NCBI RefSeq assembly: GCF_900890425.1
Contig: NZ_CAAHFG010000005.1
Span: forward strand, 1-64,000
Direction: 5' to 3'
DNA from: Pontiella desulfatans
Lineage (GTDB): Bacteria; Verrucomicrobiota; Kiritimatiellia; Kiritimatiellales; Pontiellaceae
Length of the DNA: 64,000 bases
Shown: positions 51,601 to 59,740 of the stretch, in pieces
How the letters are laid out: each line of letters opens with the position of its first letter
Numbering within the stretch: the stretch's first letter is position 1
Made by a program: the position numbers and the translations under genes
The notes under the pieces: model-generated
What the model was told of the DNA's origin: nothing
Seen by the model: only the letters and a program-made list of their open reading frames with translations
The model's database searches: none

Positions 51601-51782
51601 TCATGACCACGCTCACGACCCTGCTCGGTTTGACACCGCTGCTGATCTCGCGCGGGGCCGGAGCGGAGGTGCAACGGCCGCTCGCGGCCGTGGTGGTGTT
51701 TGGCCTAACGACCTCGACGTTCCTCACCCTGTTCGTGTTGCCGTCGATCTATGAATGGGTTGAGAAAAAATTGGAAAATTGA
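48699..51782 (+). CDS. czcA: Heavy-metal efflux RND pump (CzcA family)
   Basis: 1,027 residues, the usual length of HME-RND proton antiporters. The start follows AGGAGG by 7 bases. The N-terminal helix leads to EAFPDISPIMVPIFAEPDG. Two sets of membrane helices surround two large periplasmic domains. The transport motif in the fourth helix is LGMLVDGSIVVTENIHRF, and the second half has the family LTDFNDLRREGQGVRDAVVN and RFRPVIMTTLTTLLGLTPLL. Which metal is exported cannot be fixed; the His-rich CzcB suggests Zn/Co/Cd. It carries a 20-bp perfect palindrome at 49,976-49,995 inside HTCASVR. Confidence 0.94.
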   Translation: MIERIINAVLKNRGLVLLALLGVVGLGVYEYRQLDVEAFPDISPIMVPIFAEPDGMAPEEVEQLITYPIETAMNGLPNVTQIKSTSAFGMAVIYVYFTDDTDIYFARQLVAERLAAASADLPEMEEPPALGPISTGLGQIFLYYLELEKGADTDGLDELAYLRDLNDWVVKRQLQTVPGVTDILSAGGHVLQYQIQLDPYLLHQYGLAIEDVSTAVQANNRNVGGQYLQMNSEEHLIRGVGLLDDLDDIRGITLKTYEGTPIAIADVAEVDYGHEMRRGIVTLGTGEEVVCGIVMKLYGANASKVINDLYAKVDEVQAGLPEGVKLVPYYEQADLVANSTRTVNVALLQGMVLVLLVLFAFLGCFRAAVIVALAMPFCALVAIIGMNHFGISANLMSLGGIAIALGMLVDGSIVVTENIHRFLGLKHTCASVRGNRLQLIHDATKEVGRPIAFAIMIVIVVFLPILTLESTEGTMFKPLAYTVMLALGGSIAFALAIAPVLASWLLNEKPYKESRFFQGLKRGYRTMLDGALKAKGLVFVLLAMLVVVSAFFLNRIGTEFIPVLDEGSISVDVSMAPSISLEEAERTVQRVNAEIMQIDGIREVVAMIGRPEAGGHPHPVNFSMIHVELDQPREKTRIVDEMRERLKDYPGMQVNFSQPIQHLFDALLSGSRAQLAIKVYGEDLDEIRETAESMRMALEGIDGLVDLSVEQSFGQPQFQVVLDHDELARYGVPGETVLEQVEAAVGGEVVGTLYRNTRRYGIHVRLASEFRSTPGQLAELFIRSDDGALLRLDQLADIRAVDGPLQINREQNQRRWVVQGNIRDRALSAVVEDIQATVAQKVDVPSGVFIEYGGQFEQQRRAMARLGFIVPVVLGLIFVLLWVTFHSVRHAAMIILCVPMALIGGVIGLWVTGQYLSVPASIGFIALFGIAMQDAMVLLTDFNDLRREGQGVRDAVVNGSLIRFRPVIMTTLTTLLGLTPLLISRGAGAEVQRPLAAVVVFGLTTSTFLTLFVLPSIYEWVEKKLEN

Positions 51783-51789
51783 ACTGGAA

Positions 51790-51832
51790 GGTCGCCGGCC
51801 TCGGCGACCGGGGACAGCGAGGCCGCTGTCCC
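51790..51832 (+). repeat. Two adjacent hairpins after czcA
   Basis: GGTCGCCG/CGGCGACC (51,790-51,809) and GGGACAGC/GCTGTCCC (51,811-51,832) begin eight bases after the stop. No T-run follows, so they may stabilise the mRNA end or be a repeat family. The region 51,833-52,131 shows no supportable gene; a 98-codon minus-strand frame there lacks protein character. Confidence 0.6.
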
Positions 51833-52131
51833 GCCAAAGGTTCTGTAAAATTTTCGATGAAAGAGCCGATGGCAGAGAAGCAAGGTGAGATGGGTCCCCT
51901 TACTGGGCCGAAAGAAGGCTTTTGATGGGGATGGTTTCTGTGTCGGCGATGATTTGATTGTTGTTTTTTAGCCCTGATGAGGGCGGCGACGCACATCACG
52001 ACCTTCTCGCGCAACGCCACGCTAAAGCCCGGCTTCTCGGCTTCGGCAAAGGTGCATGCGGATCAGGTCGAGGTGGTTCGCGTAACCCACCACCCCGACA
52101 CCATGCAGGAGTGCGCGTTGTAGAATGTGTG

Positions 52132-52161
52132 GGAGGGCGGGGTGCACCTCGCCCTCCTTTT
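52132..52161 (+). terminator. Terminator-like hairpin
   Basis: GGAGGGCG and CGCCCTCC form a stem extended by GG/CC around TGCA, followed by TTTTAG. It is 350 bases past czcA, so it may belong to a lost gene. Confidence 0.6.
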
Positions 52162-52252
52162 AGTTCCTTACATCCAAACTTCTTACCATCTTGCGTGACA
52201 TAATGAATGACCCTTTACCTGTTTGCTTCCAGTCAATAGCATAGATTTTCAA

Positions 52253-52321
52253 GCAACGAATTCATGAAAAGCAACGAATGCTTCGGATGTTCGGATTCGT
52301 TGCTTTTCATACATTCGTTGC
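52253..52321. repeat. 69-bp inverted repeat next to the large membrane-protein gene
   Basis: Arms of 27 bases (52,253-52,279 and 52,295-52,321) with two mismatches; the inner 16 bases are perfect, containing AAAAGCAACGAAT. The loop is GCTTCGGATGTTCGG. It lies 26 bases past the stop of the minus-strand gene, so it can act as its transcript end, or it is a mobile repeat. Confidence 0.75.
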
Positions 52322-52347
52322 CACCTATTCCCTGCTGCGGAGCCTCG

Positions 52348-54168
52348 TTAGAACATCTTCCGGAACTTGTCCTTCAAGTCCTTGGCTTCATCGGATTCGA
52401 GGGCCTTGTTGATTTCCGCATCGGCCTTTTTCTTGGCTTCGGCCTTGGCTTTTTCGACTTCTTCGGCGGCCTTCTGCTTGGCCTTTTCCACTTCCTCGTT
52501 GGCGCGTGCCTTGGCGGCGTCGATGGCGGCGTCCTTCAGGTCGCCGAGCTCCACCTTGACGCGCGGGGAGGAGAGGGAGCCGTAGAGCGAACCGGTAACC
52601 TCCAGCTTATCCATGGCGTTGAGGGCGGCGTTGTCCGTTTCCAGGTCGCGGACGTTCAGGGTGAAGGGAATGGCGAGCTCGTCGAGCGAGAAGCTGCCGT
52701 CGGCCTGGATGTCGGCCTTGCCGCCCTTGACTTCCAGCGCGTCGCCGGCATCGAGGGAATCGCCGATCTCAACGTTCTTGATGTTGGCGGCCAGCTCGTG
52801 CATGGCGGCGGGATCGTCGAAGCGAAGGACGATCTTGGCGGTCGGGTCGGTGCCGTTTTGCGGGGTCATGACGAAGGTGGTCGCCTGGCCGTTGAGTTCG
52901 GGGTGGCTGGAAACCTCCGCCCCCTCCAGTTTTTGAATGGGGAAGTCGGAACCGAGTTCCACGTTATCGATCATGATCTGGCGGATCGTCCAGGCCGGGC
53001 GGTTGGCCACGAGATCGGCGGCGGCCTTGAGGTAGCCCAGCTTCCTGGCATCGGCGACGGCCTTTTCCTTGGAGGGCTTGGGCTTTTCGCCTTTGGCGGT
53101 CTGCTCGGCGTTTTCCTTGCGCTTCTTCAGGTATTCCTCGGCCTTCTCACCATATTTTTTCCATTCCTTGGCCTTGGCGAAATAGTCGTCGAGCGATTTA
53201 CCAGGATCCTTCTCGTCCTTGGGCTTCTCCTCTTTTTTCTTTTTCTCTTCCTTCACGATCAGCTTGCCGGGCGATTCGCGCAGGACATCGCGCTTCAGCA
53301 TGGAGCCGGAGAGCAGGTCGATGGTGTAGGTGCGGCGGAGCAGGTCGCCCACGCTGACGTCGGCGGCGAGGGTGCCGATCTGGATCATGTTATGCGTGGG
53401 CTTGTCGGGGTCGGTGATCTGCAGGTTCTCGATTTCGAGCTTTCCGCCCGCCAGCGAAAAGTTGGCTTTATCGATATTCACCTCGGCCCCGGTCTTGGCG
53501 CCGATGGAGGCCTGGATGCCCTTTTTCAGCGCGAGGTCGAGCAGGAAGAATTGTAGAACCAGGCCAATCACCACCACGCTGCCCACCAGGATCAGGCCGG
53601 ACTTGCGCAGCAGGGGCGACTGCTTGGCGAGCACGTCGGCGGTGGAAATCTTCTGCTTGCCGAAGGCGAGCCACATGAGGAATTTGGAAAACTTGTTGCC
53701 GACGGCCTTGCCGACCTTCTCATGCCCGCCGGCCTTCACCATCTGTTCGCGGATCTTGGTGACGGTGGCCGACATGAACGCGCCGAACGCGATGCCGATA
53801 ACGATGGAGAAGGGCAGGCTGCCGACCATGGCATAGACATCCAGATCCATCAGCGCCGTCACCGGGGCATTGACCAGCTTGGCAAAGAGGCCTTCCAGGC
53901 CAAGGTTGTGGATGAGGAAATAGCCCATGTGGAAGCTGGCCACCGAAAGGATCAGCGAGCAAACCTTGCCGAGCGCAACACCCAGCAACGTGAAGCCAAT
54001 GTTCGCATTCAGCAGCAGCGTAATCAGAATGGCAAAACTCAACGTGAGTCCGGCCACCGGATTGAATCCGATCAATACCCCCAGCAATGCCCCAAGAAAA
54101 ATTTCCTTCTTGCCCGCGCCGCCGCGTAGCATTTTTCCGATTTTACGAACCAGCTTGAACGTGATCAT
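52348..54168 (-). CDS. Membrane protein with DUF2062-like and AsmA-like parts (TIGR03546/TIGR03545-like)
   Basis: 606 residues. The N-terminal ~210 contain several helices (EIFLGALLGVLIGFNPVAGL, LLNANIGFTLLGVALGK) resembling the TIGR03546 group. The rest resembles the periplasmic TIGR03545 group, often encoded next to it: VNIDKANFSLAGGKLEIENL, a charged linker with long KKKKEEK runs, then repeating beta-rich segments, ending in a helical Ala/Lys/Glu tail (KAKQKAAEEVEKAKAEAKKK). Here both are in one chain. The function is unknown; AsmA-like proteins take part in lipid transport between membranes. Assignment is from memory of the families and should be searched. Confidence 0.6.
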   Translation of the reverse strand: MITFKLVRKIGKMLRGGAGKKEIFLGALLGVLIGFNPVAGLTLSFAILITLLLNANIGFTLLGVALGKVCSLILSVASFHMGYFLIHNLGLEGLFAKLVNAPVTALMDLDVYAMVGSLPFSIVIGIAFGAFMSATVTKIREQMVKAGGHEKVGKAVGNKFSKFLMWLAFGKQKISTADVLAKQSPLLRKSGLILVGSVVVIGLVLQFFLLDLALKKGIQASIGAKTGAEVNIDKANFSLAGGKLEIENLQITDPDKPTHNMIQIGTLAADVSVGDLLRRTYTIDLLSGSMLKRDVLRESPGKLIVKEEKKKKEEKPKDEKDPGKSLDDYFAKAKEWKKYGEKAEEYLKKRKENAEQTAKGEKPKPSKEKAVADARKLGYLKAAADLVANRPAWTIRQIMIDNVELGSDFPIQKLEGAEVSSHPELNGQATTFVMTPQNGTDPTAKIVLRFDDPAAMHELAANIKNVEIGDSLDAGDALEVKGGKADIQADGSFSLDELAIPFTLNVRDLETDNAALNAMDKLEVTGSLYGSLSSPRVKVELGDLKDAAIDAAKARANEEVEKAKQKAAEEVEKAKAEAKKKADAEINKALESDEAKDLKDKFRKMF

Positions 54169-54242
54169 GCTTCATCCTCCGATAAAAGTTAGTCCGCCAA
54201 AGATAATTCCTTATCCGCCGTGGGGTCAATGGAGGAAGTTGA

Positions 54243-55670
54243 TTAAGAACCCAGCGAGATGCAAAGCCGTTGGTTGGCGTCCAGCGTGGCCTCGAGCGTG
54301 AGCCCGAGGGATGCCGCGGCGGTCTTGGCAATGGAGAGGCCCAGGCCCGAGTGGCTGGATTCGGTGCGCACGGTGTCTTTTCGCCACATGCGGTCGAACA
54401 GGCGCGGGATGTCTTCGGGCGTAAGGTCGGGCGCGTCGTTGGCGCATTGGAACAGTGCGCCGTCCGGATGGATCGTGAGTTCGATCTCGCTATGCTCCGG
54501 CGCATATTCCACCGCATTGTTGACGAGGTTGGAAACAATGATGCGCAACAGCCGGGGGTCGGATTCGATCGAGCGGTCGCCGTCCAGGTTTTCAATCAAA
54601 ACCAATCCCCGTTCCCGGGCCTTCTCCGCGCAAAGGGCAATGCAATCGTGGGCCAAGCCGGAAACGGGCAGCGATTCCCGGATGGCCTCCGCATCCGAGG
54701 ATTCGACGCGCGCGAGCAGCAGCAGGCTTTCGAGGATTTGTTGGAGGTTGCACGAAAGGTTGTGGATCTCCTCGAAATCTTCGGCGGAGGCCTGGTCGGG
54801 CCACTTGATCGCCACCTCGCTGGTGGTGCGGATGGCGGCGAGCGGCGTGCGCAGCTCGTGCGCAAGGTCGCCGCTGAAGCGCCGCTCGCGGGCAAAGCTT
54901 TCCTCCAGCTTCGCCATCAGATTATTGAGCCGGCCGACGATGGGGCGGATGTCGGAGGGGATGTCTTTTTCCGGGAAACGTTTGTTCAGCGATTCGGCGT
55001 CCATTCCCTCCACCTGGTCGCCCAGGCGGTGCAACGGGCGCAGCGCGGTGCGCAAGGCGAGCATCAGCATGCCGCTGAGCAGCAGGCAGAACTCAATGCC
55101 CCCGACGGCGAGGTTGCGCGCCAGCCGCTTCAAGGTTTCATCGGTTTCATCGCGGCTGACCGCCAGGATAACCCTCGGCCGCCGCTTGTCGTGCGTCACG
55201 GAAAGCCGCGAGGCCCAGACGCGGAACGGTTCGCCGTTGTTCAGGACGGCGTCGTAGAAAACGGGCTCGTCCCCAACCGCTGCGGGTTGGACAATATCGC
55301 CGTCCAGCTCCGCGCTCTTGAGTTTGACATCGCGGTTGCCGAGCCAGAGCTCGCAATAGACGTTGGACGGGAGGTTGGTGAACAGCGCGTCCGTGAACTG
55401 GACCGGGCCGGTTCCGCGGTTGCCGCCCGTCCGGAGGTTCATCCTGCCGCGCGGTTCGTTGCCGTCCGGGCCGTTCCAGCCGCGTCCGCCCTCGCGGTTC
55501 GGCGGTTCGGGCGCGAAACGCAGGTCAACCGCGATGCCCGCGAGCCGGGCATCGAGCCGCGCCTCGAGCTCGGCCTTGGTGGAATAGTAGACGCCGAAGC
55601 CCGCGGCAAGGCCGATGCCGACGAAGGCGGGGAGCAGGGTCCAAAGCAGATGGGCGCGGATACTGATCAT
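54243..55670 (-). CDS. Sensor histidine kinase
   Basis: 475 residues. Two membrane helices (about 8-28 and 188-208) flank a periplasmic domain of ~160 residues. HAMP and the DHp helix follow with the phosphorylated His271 in FSGDLAHELRTPLAAI, then the ATP-binding N box (IVSNLVNNAVEYAP), G1 (DAPDLTPEDIPRLFDRMWRK) and G2 (SHSGLGLSIAKT). It overlaps the response regulator by ATGA. The periplasmic part contains a Gly/Arg/Asn-rich segment. The pairing with CzcCBA in the neighbourhood suggests metal or envelope stress sensing; the ligand is not known. Confidence 0.92.
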   Translation of the reverse strand: MISIRAHLLWTLLPAFVGIGLAAGFGVYYSTKAELEARLDARLAGIAVDLRFAPEPPNREGGRGWNGPDGNEPRGRMNLRTGGNRGTGPVQFTDALFTNLPSNVYCELWLGNRDVKLKSAELDGDIVQPAAVGDEPVFYDAVLNNGEPFRVWASRLSVTHDKRRPRVILAVSRDETDETLKRLARNLAVGGIEFCLLLSGMLMLALRTALRPLHRLGDQVEGMDAESLNKRFPEKDIPSDIRPIVGRLNNLMAKLEESFARERRFSGDLAHELRTPLAAIRTTSEVAIKWPDQASAEDFEEIHNLSCNLQQILESLLLLARVESSDAEAIRESLPVSGLAHDCIALCAEKARERGLVLIENLDGDRSIESDPRLLRIIVSNLVNNAVEYAPEHSEIELTIHPDGALFQCANDAPDLTPEDIPRLFDRMWRKDTVRTESSHSGLGLSIAKTAAASLGLTLEATLDANQRLCISLGS

Positions 55671-56347
55671 TCTTCCGGCTCCGAAATAACGTAGCCCATG
55701 CCGCGCCGCGTGTGGATGAGCTTGGCATCGGATTCCGGGGTTTTAAGGGCGCGGCGCAGGGCGCACACCGCGGTGTCGATCACGTTGCTCATGGGATCGG
55801 CCTGCTCGTCGTAGATGTGTTCCTCGATTTCGGCCCGCGAAACCACTTCGCCCGCGCGCGCCATCAGGAACTCCAGCAGCGAGAAGAGCTGCGCCGGCAG
55901 CTTCAGCTCGGTTCCGCCACGAACGACCGTTTTTGCGGAGGAGTCGAGCGTGAGATCGGCCACCTTCATGACGGGGCTGCTGCGCTGGTAGCGCCGCCGG
56001 CCAAGCGCCTCGACCCGTGCAATCAGCTCTTCGATCGCGAACGATTTCACCAGATAGTCGTCCGCGCCGAGCCGCAAACCGGCCACGCGGTCTTCGATCG
56101 TATCCTTCGCCGTCAGGAAAAGCACCGGCGTTTCGTTGCCGTCGGCGCGGAGCTTCTTGAGGATTTCATGGCCGTCCATGCCGGGCAGCATGATGTCGAG
56201 CAGGATCACATCGTATTCGTGCTCGCTCGCCAGCCAATAGCCCTCCTCGCCGTCGCCGGTCTCGTCGACGGCGAAGCCGGAGGCCTTGAGCGCCTTCACC
56301 ACCGGCTTCCGCAACGAAACCGCATCTTCAACCAATAAAACTCGCAT
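55667..56347 (-). CDS. OmpR-family response regulator
   Basis: 226 residues. The receiver has Asp51 as phosphate acceptor (VILLDIMLPGMDG), acidic pair E7-D8, and Lys in FLTAKD. The C-terminal winged helix (VVSRAEIEEHIYDEQADPMS, CALRRALKTP, TRRGMGYVISEPEE) binds DNA. I start at ATG 56,347 after AAGGAAAG, since the family begins with MRVLLVED. It pairs with the following kinase gene and may control the czc operon or the divergent secreted-protein genes. Confidence 0.94.
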   Translation of the reverse strand: MRVLLVEDAVSLRKPVVKALKASGFAVDETGDGEEGYWLASEHEYDVILLDIMLPGMDGHEILKKLRADGNETPVLFLTAKDTIEDRVAGLRLGADDYLVKSFAIEELIARVEALGRRRYQRSSPVMKVADLTLDSSAKTVVRGGTELKLPAQLFSLLEFLMARAGEVVSRAEIEEHIYDEQADPMSNVIDTAVCALRRALKTPESDAKLIHTRRGMGYVISEPEE

Positions 56348-56631
56348 GGGTTCTTTCCTTTTTCCCGGAACATCGCAAATCGAAGATGAACGTAGCATGA
56401 AGTGACGGGATCGCTGGAATATTTAGCAAAATAATTTAGTGCAAAATGATGGACTCCCCAAGTCCCCGGCCGGTTCCCCACTTTGCTTCCAATGATTTTG
56501 CCGCCAATCAGTTTTTGCGGAACCCCCGAATTATTTTCCGCGCTCATGTTCCGCTCATGTTCGGTTTGGTTCTATCGCGGCATCGAAAGGATAAACCCGA
56601 GCCGGAAACGGCCATAACCGAGGACATGAAA

Positions 56632-57369
56632 ATGAAAACAACCAAGACCACCATCACCATCGCGGCACTGGCCGCCACGTTCGCTTGCTCCTCCGTCCTC
56701 GCGGAATCCCGCGTCTGGACGGACGCCACCGGGAAAACCATCACCGCCGAACAGACGGGCCTGCTGAACGACAAGGTTCTGCTGCGCCTCGAGAACGGCC
56801 GCGAGATTAACGTCTCGCTCGAGACCCTCAGCGCGGAAGACCGTCTGCTGGCGATGCTCAACCAGCCCCCGAAGCTGGAGGTGAAGGTGGCGGCGAAGGT
56901 GTCGCGCTCGAACTCCAGCCTGCGCGATGCGGGCCCTGCCAGCCGCTATCAGGTTCAGGAAGAAACCGTGAGCGTGGATGCCCGGATCCGCAAGAGCTCC
57001 TCCTCCGCCTATGAAGCCGAGCTGGCCGCGGAACTCTACGTGATCGGCGAACATGAAAATGGCTATGTGGTGCTCGACAAAACCGAAACGGCATTCACGT
57101 TCACCGCCGGGGGCGGCAAGGAGCACGTGGTTTCCTCGAAACCGATCACCGTCGAGAATATTTCCGGCGAGCGCTTCGGGGCGGAATACAAGGGCTATCT
57201 GCTGGTCGTCACGGATTCCCGCGGCGAGGTGGTTGAAATGAAGGCCAGCAATGGAACCATCGAACGCGAGGCCGAAGCGATCATTGCAACGCACCCGGTC
57301 CGTCGGCGCGACAAGGGGCTTGATCGCCTCGCCACGCTCGTGGACGAGCGCCACTTCCGCCGCCTCTAA
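56632..57369 (+). CDS. Secreted SHD1-domain protein
   Basis: 245 residues. Signal peptide (ITIAALAATFACSSVLAES), then an SHD1-like module (SRVWTDATGKTITAEQTGLL, LLRLENGREINVSLETLSAE) common in PVC bacteria, where the SLA1 homology domain is found in exported proteins. The remainder (about 90-245) is beta-rich with AYEAELAAELYVIGEHENGY and SGERFGAEYKGYLLVVTDSR and no named domain. The start ATG 56,632 follows GAGG by 8 bases. It is divergent from the two-component genes and is followed by an Arg/Gly-rich secreted protein. Confidence 0.75.
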   Translation: MKTTKTTITIAALAATFACSSVLAESRVWTDATGKTITAEQTGLLNDKVLLRLENGREINVSLETLSAEDRLLAMLNQPPKLEVKVAAKVSRSNSSLRDAGPASRYQVQEETVSVDARIRKSSSSAYEAELAAELYVIGEHENGYVVLDKTETAFTFTAGGGKEHVVSSKPITVENISGERFGAEYKGYLLVVTDSRGEVVEMKASNGTIEREAEAIIATHPVRRRDKGLDRLATLVDERHFRRL

Positions 57370-57438
57370 CTTATGAACAAGATGAAGCGGCGGGACGAGC
57401 CCGCCGCCTCCAAATCAAAACCAACAGGAGAGTACAAA

Positions 57439-58143
57439 ATGAAAACGAAAACAAACATCATCATCGCCCTGGTCGTTGCTGGAACCACCCTGGGTGTGCA
57501 AGCACACGAAGACACCCCCCAGCGTGGCCCGCGTGCCCGCCGGCAGGGCGAAATGGCTGAACGCGGCGCGATGGCCCAACGCGGCGCGCAGCGCGGAATG
57601 ACGGCAGGGCGTGGCCGGTGCGAACAGTGTGGCCAGCAGCTCGGGGCCATGGACTCCCGAGGTCAGCGGAATGGCCCGCGTGGCCAGCAGCGAGGCATGG
57701 TGGCCGAGCGTGGTTTCCGCGGACCGCAGAACAGCCCGATGGCCGGGCGCAGCCCGCGTGGCCAACAGCAGGATCTGATGGCCGGGCGAGGCCCGCAGCG
57801 CGGTGCCATGCATGCCCGTGGCCCGCAGCATGGAATGCGCGGCGCAATGGCCGCCAGAGGTTCGCAGGGGCAGTCGCGCGGCCCGATGGCCCAGCAGCGT
57901 GGCGGGCGTGGAGAACAGCTCGGAGCACGGGCGGCCCATGGCCAGCGGAGTGGAGAACCTGGCGAAATGGCCGAACGGAGTGCCCGTGGCCGTCAGCGTG
58001 GTGAAGCCGGCGAGCGTGGCCCGCGAGGTCGTCGGCATGAAGGCGCGGCAGATGCCGCCGAAGCGCCCCAGGGTGTGGAAGCTCCCGCCAGCCCGGAAGT
58101 GGTCGAAGGTGGTGCCGTGGTTGAAGGCGACGTTGCCGAGTAA
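57439..58143 (+). CDS. Secreted Arg/Gly-rich low-complexity protein
   Basis: 234 residues. A signal peptide (IIIALVVAGTTLGVQA) precedes a chain made mostly of loose repeats of the types MAxRG, GPRG and QRG (for example MAERGAMAQRG, RGPQRGAMHARGP). One CEQCG pair of cysteines lies near residue 53. The last ~25 residues are acidic and hydrophobic (SPEVVEGGAVVEGDVAE). The repeats suggest a disordered, highly cationic protein that could bind polyanions such as sulfated polysaccharide or nucleic acid; this is inference. Start ATG 57,439 follows CAGGAGAG. It is 69 bases after the SHD1 gene and may be cotranscribed. Confidence 0.7.
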   Translation: MKTKTNIIIALVVAGTTLGVQAHEDTPQRGPRARRQGEMAERGAMAQRGAQRGMTAGRGRCEQCGQQLGAMDSRGQRNGPRGQQRGMVAERGFRGPQNSPMAGRSPRGQQQDLMAGRGPQRGAMHARGPQHGMRGAMAARGSQGQSRGPMAQQRGGRGEQLGARAAHGQRSGEPGEMAERSARGRQRGEAGERGPRGRRHEGAADAAEAPQGVEAPASPEVVEGGAVVEGDVAE

Positions 58144-58167
58144 TAGGCAATTAACCTGAAGAGTCTC

Positions 58168-58239
58168 ACCACAGAGCGCACGGAGGCACAGAGCAACCAA
58201 TATATCTGCCACCCTCTGCGTCTCAGTGAACTCTGTGGT
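58168..58239. repeat. Inverted repeat of the ACCACAGAG type
   Basis: ACCACAGAG (58,168-58,176) and CTCTGTGGT (58,231-58,239), with further partial symmetry (GGAGGCACAGAG against CTCTGCGTCTC). Sequences with ACCACAGAG/CACGGAG are frequent intergenic repeats in PVC genomes. It lies in the gap before the MBL gene. Confidence 0.6.
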
Positions 58240-58293
58240 AAAAAATTCAAGTCAGTTTAATTTGGTATAAAGCCCTATCCACATCGGATTCAA

Positions 58294-58362
58294 AGGACGA
58301 TTTTTTGACAGGACTATTTTAGCAACCTTCCCGCGCCAAATAGTCCTGTCATGAATCGTCCT
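58294..58362. repeat. Long inverted repeat past the MBL-sulfatase gene
   Basis: TGACAGGACTATTT and AAATAGTCCTGTCA, extended outward by AGGACGAT/ATCGTCCT, around TAGCAACCTTCCCGCGCC. It is 9 bases beyond the stop of the minus-strand MBL gene and may serve as its transcript end. Confidence 0.7.
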
Positions 58363-58370
58363 GTTCAAAA

Positions 58371-59714
58371 TCAGTTCGCCGCCTTGCGCAGCTCCTGAGC
58401 GCAGGTGAGGTAATAGTTGCGGCCGGTGGCGGTGAGTAGGTTGGGGGCGAGGCCCTCGAGCGCGGCGGCTTTCATCAGCTTGGGTTGGGCGGCGGCGGGA
58501 TCGAGCGCGATGAGGTGATCACACAGCTGAGCCGTCCACTGGTAATCTTTGTTTTCCAAGGCCTGGGCGGCGGCCTGTTCCAGTTTGTCCTTTCCTCCGG
58601 CGAGCGCGGCCATGCGTTCGGCCTCTTCTTTGACGGGCAAGGAAAAGAGGGAGGTGGGGTTACCATCGAACCAGCCAAGCGTGCCCGCAAAGATGGAACG
58701 CACCGCCCACTCGACGTTGCCGTAGTATTCCTTCAGATAATCCTTTTCTGCATACTTTTGCGGAAGCTTCACAGTTTCCGCCAGCTCGTCGGGTGTGAGC
58801 CCTTTGTTCATGCCTTCGATGGTTTTATCGAACACGAAGCGGATGGCATCGCGATAGTTGGTGAGCATTTCGATCACGAGCGCTTTATCCGTAATCGGCC
58901 GCGTATGGCCGGGCACGAGCTTGTCGGGATTTTCCTGGAGCATCATGTCCACGCTGTTGGCCCAGGCCTGCACGTCGCGATAGGCGGAGCCGCGGATCGG
59001 GTAGAGGTTCGGCCAGGATTTGTAGAAGTTGTCGCCGGCAAACAGCACCCGCTGCCCGGCATACCAAACATAAAGCGCGTCCTGCGTTTCGCCGTTGAGC
59101 GAAACCAGATCGAGCTGGATTCCGGCAACTTCGATGGATTTGCGCGCCTCCGTCAGACGTTTGTTCGGTTGTACGGATTTGTCCGCTCCGAAGACCGCGC
59201 CGCCGCGCTTGGGATAGTAGGCCTGCGCCACGCCGTTGTTGATCCGCTTTTCCGGCGGAAGCAGGAAACCCCCCTGCCGCGCACCGCGTTTGCGGGTGAT
59301 GGTTAGGCCCGCGGATTCGAAGGCATGGCCTTCGTCGCCAAAGTTTCCGCGCGCCCAGATGTCGGGCGAGCCTTCGGATGCAAAGACGGGCAAACCCCCG
59401 GTATGGTCGCCGTGGCCATGCGTCAGGATGATGGCCTTGACCGGTAGGGGGGTGATCTTCCGCATTTCCGCCAACACACCTTGGGCGGATTGAACGTCCA
59501 TGCCCGTATCGACGATCACGAGTCCATCCTCCCCGATAATCATCGAGACCGGTTGCACCGAGTGGCCGGTGAAGGTGTAGACGTTTTCGGCGACCCGCAC
59601 GACATCCTGGCGGAACTCGGCGGATCGTTTTTTAAGCAGAGTCGTTTCCGGTGTATCGGCCCCTGAAACGGAAGCGGCAATGCAGCATGCGAGTGTAATG
59701 ATATTCTTTTTCAT
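58371..59714 (-). CDS. Exported MBL-fold hydrolase, alkylsulfatase-like
   Basis: 447 residues. A signal peptide (IITLACCIAASVSGA) precedes the metallo-beta-lactamase domain with metal ligands ILTHGHGDHTGGL, later GDNFYKSWPNLYPIRG and LVPGHTRPITD. The C-terminal ~140 residues (PQKYAEKDYLKEYYGNVEWA, DKLEQAAAQALENKDYQWTA) match the dimerisation domain of alkyl-sulfatases such as SdsA1. It may remove sulfate from alkyl sulfates, in line with the sulfatases elsewhere. Start ATG 59,714 follows TTGGAGG. It is flanked by inverted repeats on both sides. Confidence 0.85.
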   Translation of the reverse strand: MKKNIITLACCIAASVSGADTPETTLLKKRSAEFRQDVVRVAENVYTFTGHSVQPVSMIIGEDGLVIVDTGMDVQSAQGVLAEMRKITPLPVKAIILTHGHGDHTGGLPVFASEGSPDIWARGNFGDEGHAFESAGLTITRKRGARQGGFLLPPEKRINNGVAQAYYPKRGGAVFGADKSVQPNKRLTEARKSIEVAGIQLDLVSLNGETQDALYVWYAGQRVLFAGDNFYKSWPNLYPIRGSAYRDVQAWANSVDMMLQENPDKLVPGHTRPITDKALVIEMLTNYRDAIRFVFDKTIEGMNKGLTPDELAETVKLPQKYAEKDYLKEYYGNVEWAVRSIFAGTLGWFDGNPTSLFSLPVKEEAERMAALAGGKDKLEQAAAQALENKDYQWTAQLCDHLIALDPAAAQPKLMKAAALEGLAPNLLTATGRNYYLTCAQELRKAAN

Positions 59715-59740
59715 GGTTTTTTCCTCCAATGGATTATTCT

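Noticed and set aside
51724-52020. A possible transposase remnant on the minus strand after czcA
   Set aside because: A few residues (ALREKVVMCVAALIRA) look transposase-like, but there is no extended match, no ends and no target duplication.
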